Origin: Armatimonadia bacterium
GTDB lineage: Bacteria > Armatimonadota > Zipacnadia > Zipacnadales > JABUFB01
Direction: 5' to 3'
Length of the DNA: 64,000 nt
Assembly (NCBI GenBank): GCA_039679385.1
Contig: JBDKVB010000068.1
Location: 62,001-126,000, forward strand
The notes under the pieces: generated by a model
Databases searched by the model: none
Seen by the model: the letters and a program-made list of their open reading frames with translations, nothing else
Told to the model about the DNA's origin: nothing
Program-made: the position numbers and the translations under genes
Shown here: positions 16,601 through 25,248 of the stretch, one piece after another
Numbering within the stretch: position 1 is the first letter of the stretch
Layout of the letters: each line of letters starts with the position of its first letter

Positions 16601-17353
16601 ATGGGGAAGATACCGATTGCCCTGCAGTTGTACTCCATTCGCAAAGACGCCGAGGCCGATCTGCCCGGCGTGCTGAAGGCCGTCGCCCAGATGGGCTACG
16701 ACGGCGTCGAATTCGCCGGCTACTATGGCTGGTCGGCAGCCGACCTCAAAAAGATGGTAGCGGACAACGGGCTCAAGGTCGCGGGCGCCCACGTGGGTCT
16801 CGATACGCTCCTTGGTGACCAGCTCAAGGACAGCATCGACTTCCACCGGGCCATTGGCAACCAGTTCCTGATTGTCCCCGGACTCGGTGAGCAGTACCGC
16901 AACAGCGCGGCGGCGTGGAAGAACACCGCCGGCATCTTCAACGACATCTCGGCCAAGCTGCGCCCCGAGGGCATGTGGACCGGCTATCACAACCACCACA
17001 TCGAGTTCACGCCAATGGACGGGGAGCTCCCCTGGGATGTGTTCTTCGGCAACACCGTCAAGGACGTCGTCATGCAGCTCGACTCGGGCAATGCGCTGCA
17101 CGGCGGCGCCGACATTGTGCCCTTCCTGGAGCGCTACCCGGGGCGGGCGCTCAGCGTCCACCTGAAGGAGTACTCCGCCACCAACGACAAGGCGCTCATC
17201 GGCGAAGGCGACGTTCGCTGGGACGAGGTCTTCGAGGTCTGCGAGAGGGCAGGCGGGACCCAGTGGTACGTGGTCGAGCAGGAGAGCTACGCGTACCCAC
17301 CAATGGAGTGCGTCGAGCGCTGCCTCAAGACCCTTCGCGAGTGGGGCAAGTAG
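16601..17353 (+). CDS. sugar phosphate isomerase/epimerase (xylose isomerase-like TIM barrel)
   Basis: 250 residues from ATG with AGAGGAAG upstream. Family AP endonuclease-2-like TIM barrel. Metal ligand pattern is visible: GYDGVEFAG (Glu), HVG-region, GYHNHHIEF (His/Glu), MQLDSGNALHGG (Asp), SVHLKEY and VVEQESY (His and Glu). These proteins epimerise or isomerise ketoses, inositols or hydroxypyruvate-like substrates. Substrate cannot be told. It is inserted on the plus strand between aroF and aroA, and has its own terminator; no functional link to aromatics is implied. Confidence 0.82.
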   Translation: MGKIPIALQLYSIRKDAEADLPGVLKAVAQMGYDGVEFAGYYGWSAADLKKMVADNGLKVAGAHVGLDTLLGDQLKDSIDFHRAIGNQFLIVPGLGEQYRNSAAAWKNTAGIFNDISAKLRPEGMWTGYHNHHIEFTPMDGELPWDVFFGNTVKDVVMQLDSGNALHGGADIVPFLERYPGRALSVHLKEYSATNDKALIGEGDVRWDEVFEVCERAGGTQWYVVEQESYAYPPMECVERCLKTLREWGK

Positions 17354-17377
17354 AGGCCTGACGAGAGAGATGTGCTA

Positions 17378-17407
17378 CGTAGGGGCGCCTTCCGGGGCGC
17401 TCCTACG
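17378..17407. terminator. bidirectional-type terminator
   Basis: A 12-base stem (CGTAGGGGCGCC / GGCGCTCCTACG, one G-T wobble) with loop TTCCGG is followed on the plus strand by CTGTTTCC. It terminates the isomerase gene and overlaps the last codons of aroA on the other strand. Confidence 0.7.
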
Positions 17408-18731
17408 CTGTTTCCACGTCAGCCCCCAGAGAGCGAAGGGCCCTGACGAAACCGGGGAAGGAGGTGTCGACGGCCTCGGCCCCGGTGATGAGCGTTTCGC
17501 CCTCGGCGACCAGTCCGGCAACGGCGAAGCTCATGGCGATCCGGTGGTCCTGGGCGGCGTCGAGAGTCGCCCCGTGCAGCGGCGTTGGGCCGGTGATGAC
17601 CAGACCGTCGGTGAGCTCGCGGACCTGCGCTCCCATGGCTCGCAGGCCGTCGGCCATCAGCGCCAGACGGTCGCTCTCCTTGACGCGCAACTCGGCGGCA
17701 TCACGGATCTCGGTCGCGCCCTGGGCCTGAGTAGCGAGGACGGCCAGAATCGGCACCTCGTCGATAAGGCACGGGATCTGCGCGCCGCCGACGGTGGTTG
17801 CCTGGAGTTGCCCTGGTTGCACGTGCAGGTCCCCGACGGTTTCTCCCGCGTGATCCCTCTGATTCGTGACCGTCACCGCGGCGCCCATCTGGAGGAGTGC
17901 CTCGAGCAAGCCGGTCCGCGTCGGATTCAGAAGAACGCCTCGCAGCGTGAGGCTGCTCTCCGGGCAGAGCAGTCCGGCGGCCAGGGCAAAGGCTGCCGAG
18001 GAGAAGTCGGCCGGAACCGCTACCTGCCGGCCGTGAAGCGTGCTGCCGCCGGTCACCCAGGATACACTGCCCGCTGAGCCTGAGGGCGGGTGCGACTTCG
18101 GCGTGCAGTCGGCGCCGAAGGCCCGCAACATCCGCTCTGTGTGGTCTCGCGAGAGCGCGGGCTCGACGACGCTCGTGGTGCCGTCGGCGTAGAGCCCGGC
18201 CAGTAGGACGGCTGACTTCACCTGCGCGCTGGCGACGGGTGAGTGGTAGGTAATGGGCCGCGGAGTGCCCCCGTGGACCGTGACCGGTGGCGTGCAGCGC
18301 TCGCCCTGTCCGGAAACGCACACGCCCATTTCGCCCAGCGGCTGTGCAAGGCGGTCCATGGGTCGACGGCTCAGGGAGGCATCGCCAATCAGCGTAGCCG
18401 AGAAGGGCTGGCCGGCAAGGATGCCCATCAGGAGCCGCATGCCGGTGCCGGAGTTCCCCAGGTCGAGCGCCCCGGGCGGCTGCTGCAGACCACGTAGGCC
18501 GACACCGTGGACCACCATGTCGGCTTCACCGAGCCCCTCGACAGCGACCCCCATGCTCACGAGTGCCCGAGCGGTGTTGAGCGTATCCTCCGCGACGAGG
18601 TAGCCGCTGATGGGCGTGTCGCCCTCTGCGATCGCGCCGAGAAGCGCGGCCCGATGGGAGATCGACTTGTCTCCCGGCACTGCGATTTCGCCGCATAGTC
18701 CGTGGCTGGGGCGCACCCTTAGCATCGTCAT
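17403..18731 (-). CDS. aroA: 3-phosphoshikimate 1-carboxyvinyltransferase (EPSP synthase)
   Basis: 442 residues. The enzyme adds enolpyruvate from PEP to shikimate 3-phosphate. Seen: VPGDKSISHRAALLGA, LDLGNSGTGMRLLMG, GDASLSRRPMDRL, SAQVKSAVLLAGL, RDHTERMLRAFG, VPADFSSAAFALAAG and RVKESDRLALMADGLRAMG. The number and order of motifs are those of intact class I/II enzymes. Its ATG overlaps the stop of tyrA (ATGA). Copy number in the window is one. It is the last gene of the minus-strand aromatic block hisC-aroF-tyrA-aroA. Confidence 0.96.
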   Translation of the reverse strand: MTMLRVRPSHGLCGEIAVPGDKSISHRAALLGAIAEGDTPISGYLVAEDTLNTARALVSMGVAVEGLGEADMVVHGVGLRGLQQPPGALDLGNSGTGMRLLMGILAGQPFSATLIGDASLSRRPMDRLAQPLGEMGVCVSGQGERCTPPVTVHGGTPRPITYHSPVASAQVKSAVLLAGLYADGTTSVVEPALSRDHTERMLRAFGADCTPKSHPPSGSAGSVSWVTGGSTLHGRQVAVPADFSSAAFALAAGLLCPESSLTLRGVLLNPTRTGLLEALLQMGAAVTVTNQRDHAGETVGDLHVQPGQLQATTVGGAQIPCLIDEVPILAVLATQAQGATEIRDAAELRVKESDRLALMADGLRAMGAQVRELTDGLVITGPTPLHGATLDAAQDHRIAMSFAVAGLVAEGETLITGAEAVDTSFPGFVRALRSLGADVETA

Positions 18732-19591
18732 GCTTCATCCAACCCCTTGCGGAAGGTCTGGGCCTCCCTCAGGAGGCTCTCCAAGGCTGCTCCGTCTTCC
18801 GCCTCCATGGCCACGAGATAGCGGTTGACCTCCGCCGAGAAGAGCTGGAGCGCGGCCTTCACGTTGTCGCGGTTATCCAGGAGGATATCACGCCAGACCT
18901 CGGAGGGACCCTTGGCAATCCGAGTAGCGTCGCGCAGGCCGGTGCCGGTGAAGGGCAGCACGTCGCCGGTGCGCGAGGCGAGATCAGCAAGGGCTGTGCA
19001 CAGGGCCGCTGCGACGAGATGGGGCAAGTGGCTCGTCGCTGCTACCAGGCGGTCGTGCTGCTCGGCATCGGCGAGCACAACATGTGCACCAAGAGCCTGT
19101 ATGAAGTCGCGTAGGCGTGCGAGGTCCTGGTAGTGGGTCGTCGGTGTAGGGGTGAGGATATAGGGCTTGTCCTCGAAGAGGTCGTCGCGCGCTGCCGCTG
19201 GACCTGCCTGATCGGAGCCGGCCATGGGATGACCGGCCACAAAGGCGCAGCGACCCTCGAGGTGCTGCGCCGCAAGGTCAACGACATGCGCCTTGGTGCT
19301 GCCGGCGTCCGTCACCAGGGCGCCCGGTTGGACGACCGGAGCAATAGCTTCCATGACCGACCCCATAGCGCCGACGGGGCAGGCCAGGTAGATGAGGTCG
19401 GCAGAGGCTGCAGCGGCAGCGGCGTCGGCGGTGACCTCGTCGGCGACCCCACACTCGAGGGCCACCTGCCGCGTCGCCTCAGATCGCGCCACGCCGATGA
19501 CGTGCTTCACGAGGTGACGACTTCGTGCAGCCAAAGCGAAGGAGCCGCCGATCAGCCCCACGCCGATCACGGTCAGACGGTCGAAGCCCAT
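18728..19591 (-). CDS. tyrA: prephenate dehydrogenase
   Basis: 287 residues, the usual size without an ACT domain. Rossmann motif [17 protein letters not shown] (residues 8-25), then [20 protein letters not shown] (catalytic His and binding loop), [13 protein letters not shown] and the helical C-terminal dimerisation domain ([13 protein letters not shown]). It oxidatively decarboxylates prephenate to 4-hydroxyphenylpyruvate using NAD(P)+. The coding start lies 17 bases after the DAHP synthase stop, and it overlaps aroA by four bases, indicating one transcript. Confidence 0.94.
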   Translation of the reverse strand: MGFDRLTVIGVGLIGGSFALAARSRHLVKHVIGVARSEATRQVALECGVADEVTADAAAAAASADLIYLACPVGAMGSVMEAIAPVVQPGALVTDAGSTKAHVVDLAAQHLEGRCAFVAGHPMAGSDQAGPAAARDDLFEDKPYILTPTPTTHYQDLARLRDFIQALGAHVVLADAEQHDRLVAATSHLPHLVAAALCTALADLASRTGDVLPFTGTGLRDATRIAKGPSEVWRDILLDNRDNVKAALQLFSAEVNRYLVAMEAEDGAALESLLREAQTFRKGLDEA

Positions 19592-19608
19592 GTTGGCCGC
19601 CCTCCGGG

Positions 19609-20631
19609 TCAGATCTCGCGACCGACGGACACGGCCACTCGACGCAGGTCCTCCATGAGGCGGGCGAACCGTTTGGGTGTGAGGGACTGCGGACCGTCGG
19701 AGAGAGCCTGGTCGGGATGTGGATGGACCTCGATCATCAGGCCGTCGGCACCGGCAGCCAGGGACGCGAGGGCCATCTGCGGCACGAGCTTGTGACTGCC
19801 CGTGGCGTGGCTGGGATCGGCGATGACCGGCAGGTGCGTCTCGAGCTTCACCCAGGCCAGGGCGCCGAGATCGAGAGTGTAACGGGTCTCCGTCTCAAAG
19901 GTGCGGATGCCCCGCTCGCAGAGGATGATGTTGAGGTTGCCGCTGGCGGCGATGTACTCGGCTGCACGCAGCCATTCCTGCGCGGTGGCGGCGAAACCAC
20001 GTTTGAGCACGACGGGTGTCGTCCCGCGTCCGACCTCCTTGAGGAGGTCGAAGTTGGCCATGTTGCGGGTGCCGATCTGAAGGGCGTCGGCCTTCGCGGC
20101 CACAAGCTCGACCTGGCGGACGTCCATGACCTCGGTGACGATGGGCAGTCCGACCTCGCGGCCGGCTTCGACGAGGTAGTCGAGACCGACCTCGCCGAGG
20201 CCCTGGAAATCGTAGGGGGAAGTACGCGGTTTGAAGGCGCCACCGCGGAGGACTCCCGCACCGGCAGCCTTCACCGCACGCGCCGCTTCCAGGGTCTGCT
20301 CAAGGGACTCGATTGAGCAGGGGCCGGCTATGATCCCGAAGTGTTTGCCCCCGAAGGGAACCCCGCCGATGCTCACCGGTACAGGCTCGCGAGCAAGCTC
20401 ACGACTGACCAGCTTGTAGGGCCGCAGGATGGGGACGACGCGCTCCACCATCGGCAGGCCCACTAACTGCTCGGCAACGGCTTCCTTCTCGCCCTCCGGG
20501 GCCCCTATGGCACCGATGAGGGTTCGTTCTACGCCGCGGGAGATGTGATGGCCGTAGCCGCGCTGCTCCAGGCGGCGTACGATCTCCATGATCTGATCTT
20601 CGGTGGCTCCGGGCGCCATGACGATGATCAT
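19609..20631 (-). CDS. aroF: DAHP synthase, type I beta, copy 2
   Basis: 340 residues from ATG 20629-20631, nine bases after GGAGG; the frame continues upstream to 20661 but has no site there. Same architecture as the other copy: small ferredoxin-like domain (about 1-85, [18 protein letters not shown]) then the KDSA-type barrel ([82 protein letters not shown]). The paralogues have diverged clearly, so they probably answer to different effectors. It sits inside the hisC-aroF-tyrA-aroA block. Confidence 0.94.
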   Translation of the reverse strand: MIIVMAPGATEDQIMEIVRRLEQRGYGHHISRGVERTLIGAIGAPEGEKEAVAEQLVGLPMVERVVPILRPYKLVSRELAREPVPVSIGGVPFGGKHFGIIAGPCSIESLEQTLEAARAVKAAGAGVLRGGAFKPRTSPYDFQGLGEVGLDYLVEAGREVGLPIVTEVMDVRQVELVAAKADALQIGTRNMANFDLLKEVGRGTTPVVLKRGFAATAQEWLRAAEYIAASGNLNIILCERGIRTFETETRYTLDLGALAWVKLETHLPVIADPSHATGSHKLVPQMALASLAAGADGLMIEVHPHPDQALSDGPQSLTPKRFARLMEDLRRVAVSVGREI

Positions 20632-20648
20632 CGATGATTGCCTCCATG

Positions 20649-20680
20649 AGCGTGGTCCCACTCCGGGACCGCGCCACGCT
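20649..20680 (-). promoter_or_regulatory. stem-loop just before aroF copy 2
   Basis: AGCGTGGTCCC / GGGACC plus ACGCT pair with a 5-base bulge and loop of 5, immediately upstream of the GGAGG ribosome-binding site. It could hide or expose the site. No leader peptide seen. Confidence 0.45.
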
Positions 20681-20706
20681 CTCCCACGCGGCGAATAGCT
20701 GATTAG

Positions 20707-20725
20707 AGCGCGGGTTTGCCGCGCT
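20707..20725 (-). terminator. terminator-like hairpin after hisC
   Basis: AGCGCGG-loop of 5-CCGCGCT in the 161-base gap between hisC and aroF copy 2. There is no strong U-run, so termination would be partial at best. Confidence 0.4.
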
Positions 20726-20792
20726 GTTGTCTGAGGGCTGCGTGGCCCAGGTCAGAGGACCCAGGGACCGCACAGCCGAAGCTGCTGCTGAG

Positions 20793-21899
20793 CTACTGCT
20801 TGAGAACCGCTTCGAGAGCCTTGATGAAGGTCTCGTTCTGCGGCTGAGTGCCGATGCTGACGCGAACGGACGTCGCGAACTTCGGGCCGAAGATGTCGCC
20901 GGTGCGCACGGTTACGCCGCGCCGCATGAGTTGGTCGAAGCACTCGCGGGAGTCCATCCCCGTGTCGACAAGGATGAAGTTCGCCTCGGTGGGCGTGTAC
21001 TTGAGACCAAGGCGCTCGAACTGCGAGTACAGGTAACGCTTGCCGTCGGAGTTGACCTTCACGCTGCGCTCAACGTGCTCGCGGTCAGACAGCGCTGCGA
21101 CCGCTGCGATCTGGGCGAGGGTGCTGACGTTGAAGGGCTCGCAGGTGAGTCCGATGGCCTTGGCGACCTCGGGGGTGGCGATCCCGTAGCCAACGCGCAG
21201 ACCCGCCAGACCGTAGGCCTTGGAGAAGGTGCGCAAAGTCACCGTGAGCCTGCCCTCGCGCGCATAGCGGAGGCTGTCGGCATACTCCGGCTCCTCGACG
21301 AACTCGGCGTAGGCCTCGTCGAAGGCGACGATGCAGTGATCGGGCACGGCCTCCAGGAACCGATCGACCGCGTCCTGCTTGAGGATGGTGCCGGTCGGGT
21401 TGCACGGGTTCGCGAGGATGATGAGCTTGGTCTTGTCCGTGATGGCCGCGGCCATGGCGTCAAGGTCGTGGTCCATGCCCTTGGAGGGAAGGGTCACGTG
21501 CTTGCAGTCCATCAGGGTCGCCGTCATCGGATAGAGCGCGAAGGGCGGCAGCGAATAGATGACCTCTTCGCCGGGGTTCAGGAAGGACAGGCCCATCATG
21601 TGGATGACCTCATCCGAGCCGCGGCCGATGACGATTCCCGCCGGGTCGACCTGGTAGAACTCGCCAAGGGCGTTGCGCAACTCGGTCCACACGGGGTCGG
21701 GGTACACACTGACCTCTGAGAGAGCGCCGGCCATGGCCTCGACGGCCTTCGGTGAGGGACCGAGCGGGTTCTCGTTCGAGGCGAGCTTGGTGACCTCGGT
21801 CAGGCCGAGCTCCTCCATGACTTCCTGGGAGGACTTCCCGGGGGAGTACGGGACGATTGTCTTGACATTTGGGCGAACCAGCGGCCAGATATCAGGCAA
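20793..21899 (-). CDS. hisC: histidinol-phosphate / aromatic aminotransferase
   Basis: 368 residues from TTG 21897-21899, ten bases after GGAG; a second TTG at 21923 has no such site. Fold type I PLP enzyme: SPGKSSQEV, SNENPLGPSP, YPDPVW, GRGSDEVIHMM, NPCNPTGT, AFDEAYAEF, TFSKAYGLAGLRVGYG (PLP-binding Lys in SKAYG) and VRVSIGT. The family covers histidinol phosphate and aromatic amino acid transamination. Next to tyrA, the tyrosine/phenylalanine role is likely; a dual role is possible and no other his gene is in the window. Confidence 0.9.
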   Translation of the reverse strand: MPDIWPLVRPNVKTIVPYSPGKSSQEVMEELGLTEVTKLASNENPLGPSPKAVEAMAGALSEVSVYPDPVWTELRNALGEFYQVDPAGIVIGRGSDEVIHMMGLSFLNPGEEVIYSLPPFALYPMTATLMDCKHVTLPSKGMDHDLDAMAAAITDKTKLIILANPCNPTGTILKQDAVDRFLEAVPDHCIVAFDEAYAEFVEEPEYADSLRYAREGRLTVTLRTFSKAYGLAGLRVGYGIATPEVAKAIGLTCEPFNVSTLAQIAAVAALSDREHVERSVKVNSDGKRYLYSQFERLGLKYTPTEANFILVDTGMDSRECFDQLMRRGVTVRTGDIFGPKFATSVRVSIGTQPQNETFIKALEAVLKQ

Positions 21900-22029
21900 G
21901 GAACTCACACTCCAAGGCAGCAATACTGTACACCCTTATTTGTAGCACAAACGAGGGCCGGTGACAAATGGCGTGCCCGACGAGGGCGGCCTTTCCGTAC
22001 GACCAAGCCGAAGGCGCATACGACCATGA

Positions 22030-22055
22030 CCCGCCGGGCTAGGGTGCCTGGCGGG
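22030..22055 (-). terminator. hairpin after the SEC-C gene
   Basis: A 9-base stem (CCCGCCGGG / CCTGGCGGG, one G-T pair) with an 8-base loop lies between the SEC-C gene and hisC. There is no clear U-run. Confidence 0.4.
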
Positions 22056-22103
22056 CTGGACAGTGCAGACAGTGGTTGGCGAAGGGCAGGTGGGGGGCGA
22101 GAG

Positions 22104-22265
22104 CTAGCGGCGTCCCTGGGCACGCTTGCGCTGATCGCTTGCCATGTGGCAGGCCTTGTACTTCTTGCCGCTGCCGCAGTAGCAGGGATCGTTGCGGCTA
22201 ACGTCCTTGTGGCCGTCGTCCTCTTTGGGCGGGAAGATCTTGTTGAGAATGTCGATAAACCCCAT
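22104..22265 (-). CDS. SEC-C motif mini-protein
   Basis: 53 residues from ATG 22263-22265, with AGGAG six bases upstream. The frame is open further back to 22325, but that part is not supported. The C-terminal NDPCYCGSGKKYKACHM (about residues 26-42) is the SEC-C zinc finger of the type at the end of SecA and of many stand-alone small proteins. The N-terminus is short and helical (MGFIDILNKIFPPK). It probably binds zinc and contacts SecB- or ribosome-related partners; the exact role is not known. Confidence 0.75.
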   Translation of the reverse strand: MGFIDILNKIFPPKEDDGHKDVSRNDPCYCGSGKKYKACHMASDQRKRAQGRR

Positions 22266-22363
22266 GTCGTCTCCTGTGGTTGTGGGCGCGGTGACCACCA
22301 GCACAAACGGGAAGAAGATACACAACCACCGGCCCCGCTGTCAACCTTTCTTCTGGGCCGCGG

Positions 22364-23335
22364 TCAGAGACGGCGGCCGCAGTGGACGCAGAAACCGACG
22401 CGAGGCGGGTTCGGGGTCTCGCAATGTGGGCACGGTATGAGATCGCCGGCGGGTTCGTCGGCCCTGGGTATGGTAGCCCAGCGTCCGTCCTGCGCAGCGA
22501 AGTCAGAGGGCTGCTCCTCTGGTCCGGGAGGTGTCTCCGGCGGGGCAGGCGGTTCCTTGGTCGGCGACGTCAGCAGCTCCACCTCGACGTCCTCCTCGCG
22601 ACGACGTGCGATCCGTGTGAGGTCCTCCGTCAGACCGGGCAGGTCTGGTTGAAGCTGCTCGGCGCGTCGGTAGAGGTCTAGAGCCTCCGTCAGGAGGCCG
22701 AGTTGCTCATCCGCGCGTCCGAGGGCCTGCAGAGCTGAGGCATCCTTCGGGTCCAGTGCCAACGCAGCGCTGGCATAGGCCAGCGCGGACTCCCACTGGC
22801 CGAGGGTGACCGATAGCTGTGCCGCTGCCGTGTGGGCGAAGAGGTTCCCTGGATCGTGGCGCAGGCACTCCTGGTACGTCTGAAGCGCCTCGCGGTGCTT
22901 GCCGAGCGCCGTCAGCGACAGGCCCTCGTAGACGAGCAGTTCGGGGTTGTCGGGCCAGCGGCGCAGGGCCTCCTCGACGATCTCGAAGGCACGCCCCGGA
23001 TTACCCTCCTCCAGGTGCGAACGTGCAGCGATGAGGTGGGGACGTAGGTCCGGAAGGCGAGTGGATACCCGCTCCGGGGCGGCTGGCGTGGTCCCGGAGG
23101 TGGCGAGATTCTCGGCGATCACCGCCGTCACCAGGGCTCGCGCTGCCTCTGAGAGGTTGCTGCGTGGCGCCAGTTCGACGACCGGGCGGTTGCCGCGCAT
23201 CGCGACCGTCAGGTGATTCAGCGGTGCGGGCCCGAGTGCCTCCTGCAGCCTCTCGTCACCGTCGAGGGAGCGCAGCAAGTCGTAGAGGCGTGCTGCGGCC
23301 ATCGGGTGCTGGTCATCGGTGGGTGGCTGGCTCAT
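22364..23335 (-). CDS. TPR protein with C-terminal zinc ribbon
   Basis: 323 residues from ATG 23333-23335. Residues about 1-90 are unassigned. About 100-245 hold tetratricopeptide repeats (for example RSHLEEGNPGRAFEIVEEAL, LSLTALGKHREALQTYQECL, DEQLGLLTEALDLYRRAEQL). A Pro-rich linker follows (about 250-290), then a zinc ribbon CPHCETPNPPRVGFCVHCG at the C-terminus. It is 50 bases downstream of pilB on the same strand, so it may scaffold the secretion/pilus machine. That is context only. Other zinc-ribbon proteins occur in the window. Confidence 0.72.
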   Translation of the reverse strand: MSQPPTDDQHPMAAARLYDLLRSLDGDERLQEALGPAPLNHLTVAMRGNRPVVELAPRSNLSEAARALVTAVIAENLATSGTTPAAPERVSTRLPDLRPHLIAARSHLEEGNPGRAFEIVEEALRRWPDNPELLVYEGLSLTALGKHREALQTYQECLRHDPGNLFAHTAAAQLSVTLGQWESALAYASAALALDPKDASALQALGRADEQLGLLTEALDLYRRAEQLQPDLPGLTEDLTRIARRREEDVEVELLTSPTKEPPAPPETPPGPEEQPSDFAAQDGRWATIPRADEPAGDLIPCPHCETPNPPRVGFCVHCGRRL

Positions 23336-23385
23336 GGTCTGGCGCACTCCGTACGCGGAAGGCCTGCGACCGGTGAGCTGACCGG

Positions 23386-25206
23386 TCAGAGGTCCTCCGC
23401 GACGGTGATGCCGATGACCTCCTGGGCCGAGGTGATGCCCTGATGGACCTTCACGATGCCGTCGTGCCGCAGGCTCTTCATGCCACTTCGCAAGGCGATC
23501 TGACGAAGCACCGAGGCGTCCTGCCCGGCGGCGATGGCAACGCGCAGGTCGTGGTTCATGACCATGAGTTCGTAGAGTGCGATGCGTCCGCTGTAGCCGG
23601 TGTTGCGGCAGCGCGAACAGCCGCGACCCTTGTGGAACTGGATGCGCTTGGCCTGCTCCGGGGTCATGCTGAGGCGCTCCAGCTCAAGCGGCGTCGGTGT
23701 ACAGGTCTCGCGGCAGTGCGGGCAGATGCGCCGGACGAGTCGCTGACCGAGTACGCCGATGAGTGAGGAGGCGAGAATGTAGGGCGCGACGCCGGTGTCG
23801 ATGAGACGGGTGGCGGCACTAGGGGCGTCGTTAGTGTGAAGCGTCGAGAGAACCAGGTGTCCCGTGAGGGCAGCCCGAAAGGCCATCTCCGCCGTCTCGA
23901 GGTCGCGGATCTCGCCGACCAGAATCACGTCGGGGTCTTGGCGCAGAATGTGGCGCAGGGCCCGGGAGAAGGTGAGGTCAATGCGCGGATGGACCTGGGT
24001 CTGGTTGAGCCCCTCCACCTCGTATTCGATGGGGTCCTCGACGGTGGTGATGTTGCGGGTCTCATCGTTGATGGCGTGCAGTGAGGCATACAGGGTGGTA
24101 CTCTTTCCGCTGCCGGTCGGGCCGGTGACGAGGAGCATGCCCTGGGGACTGCGTATCAGACGCTCGTAGTCGCGCAAGGTCTCGGGGGAGAACCCGAGCT
24201 GCGACAGCGACACAAGGGTGTTGCTGCGGTCGAGGAGGCGCAGGACTACCTTCTCACCCCAGAAAGTGGGCAAGGTCGAGACACGCAGGTCAATGGCGCG
24301 TCCATCGACGGCGGTGGCGAAGCGACCGTCCTGCGGGATACGAGTCTCGGAGATGTCACACTCGGCCAGGATCTTGATCCGCGAGACGACGAATCGCAGC
24401 ATGTCGGAAGGAAGGGTTGTGTGCGTGACCAACCGCCCGTCGATGCGGTAGCGGATCTGCACGTGGTCGCCCCGGGGCTCGATGTGGACGTCGGAGGCCT
24501 TGAGACGGATGGCATCGCGCAGGATCGCGCGGACGATCTCGACCACATGGCCCTGGTCGAGCATATCCAGGAGCCCTCGGTCCACGCCGACACCGAGGTC
24601 CTCAAGGCCGCTGACGTTGCTGTCGAGGTCCTTGGTCGGTGCGGTAGGGCTGGCCTGCGACTGCGCATGGGCGACGTAGAATCGGTCGATGGCGTTCATC
24701 AGTTCGGTCTCATCGACCTCGATGGTCTCAACGCGGCGACGCGTGCGGGCGCGGATGGTGTCGATGGCGAAGACGTCGTTCTGGTCGGCCATCGCGACGA
24801 GGATGCGGTCCTCGCTGATCTGGAGGGGAAGCACGCGGTACTCCTCCGCGAGGACCTTGGGGACATCGCGCAGGGCCTCCGGGTCAACCTGATAGGAGGA
24901 GAGAGACGCCCGGTGCGGTCGCAAGGTCCGTGGCGCTGCACGGCCTCCGCCCTTCTCCTGGGGCTCCATCGGCACGACAGCCTCCTCGAGCGGGGAAGCC
25001 GGTTCCGCCGGTGGCGGCGTGGGCTGCAGCGTCTCCGCTGCGGCAGCGAGGTCATTCGTGGTGATGTAGCCCTGCTGGATGAGGGCCATGACCAGGTTGC
25101 CCTTCCGCTCGCCGTTGCGCTCCTGCACGGAGGCAACCTGAGAAGCAGTCAGTTTGCCCTGAGCGAGAAGGGTATTGATGATCTGCTCGTCGCGGCTCTC
25201 GGCCAT
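23386..25206 (-). CDS. pilB: type IV pilus assembly / type II secretion ATPase (PilB/GspE)
   Basis: 606 residues. An N-terminal MshEN-like domain (about 1-60), a low-complexity Pro-rich linker (about 62-90), an N2 domain (about 100-190) and the hexameric ATPase core follow. Walker A GPTGSGKST is at residues 362-370, the Asp box region VILVGEIRDLETAEMA and Walker B follow, and the C4 zinc motif pairs ICPHCRETC (about 492) with CSRCRNTG (about 530). It drives pilin polymerisation or pseudopilus export from the cytoplasmic face. A pilin-like gene lies 6 kb away. No PilC, PilT or secretin gene is in the window. Confidence 0.93.
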   Translation of the reverse strand: MAESRDEQIINTLLAQGKLTASQVASVQERNGERKGNLVMALIQQGYITTNDLAAAAETLQPTPPPAEPASPLEEAVVPMEPQEKGGGRAAPRTLRPHRASLSSYQVDPEALRDVPKVLAEEYRVLPLQISEDRILVAMADQNDVFAIDTIRARTRRRVETIEVDETELMNAIDRFYVAHAQSQASPTAPTKDLDSNVSGLEDLGVGVDRGLLDMLDQGHVVEIVRAILRDAIRLKASDVHIEPRGDHVQIRYRIDGRLVTHTTLPSDMLRFVVSRIKILAECDISETRIPQDGRFATAVDGRAIDLRVSTLPTFWGEKVVLRLLDRSNTLVSLSQLGFSPETLRDYERLIRSPQGMLLVTGPTGSGKSTTLYASLHAINDETRNITTVEDPIEYEVEGLNQTQVHPRIDLTFSRALRHILRQDPDVILVGEIRDLETAEMAFRAALTGHLVLSTLHTNDAPSAATRLIDTGVAPYILASSLIGVLGQRLVRRICPHCRETCTPTPLELERLSMTPEQAKRIQFHKGRGCSRCRNTGYSGRIALYELMVMNHDLRVAIAAGQDASVLRQIALRSGMKSLRHDGIVKVHQGITSAQEVIGITVAEDL

Positions 25207-25248
25207 GTCACGGCTCCTTCACCTGCGGTGGTCAGTGACTCGGCGTGG

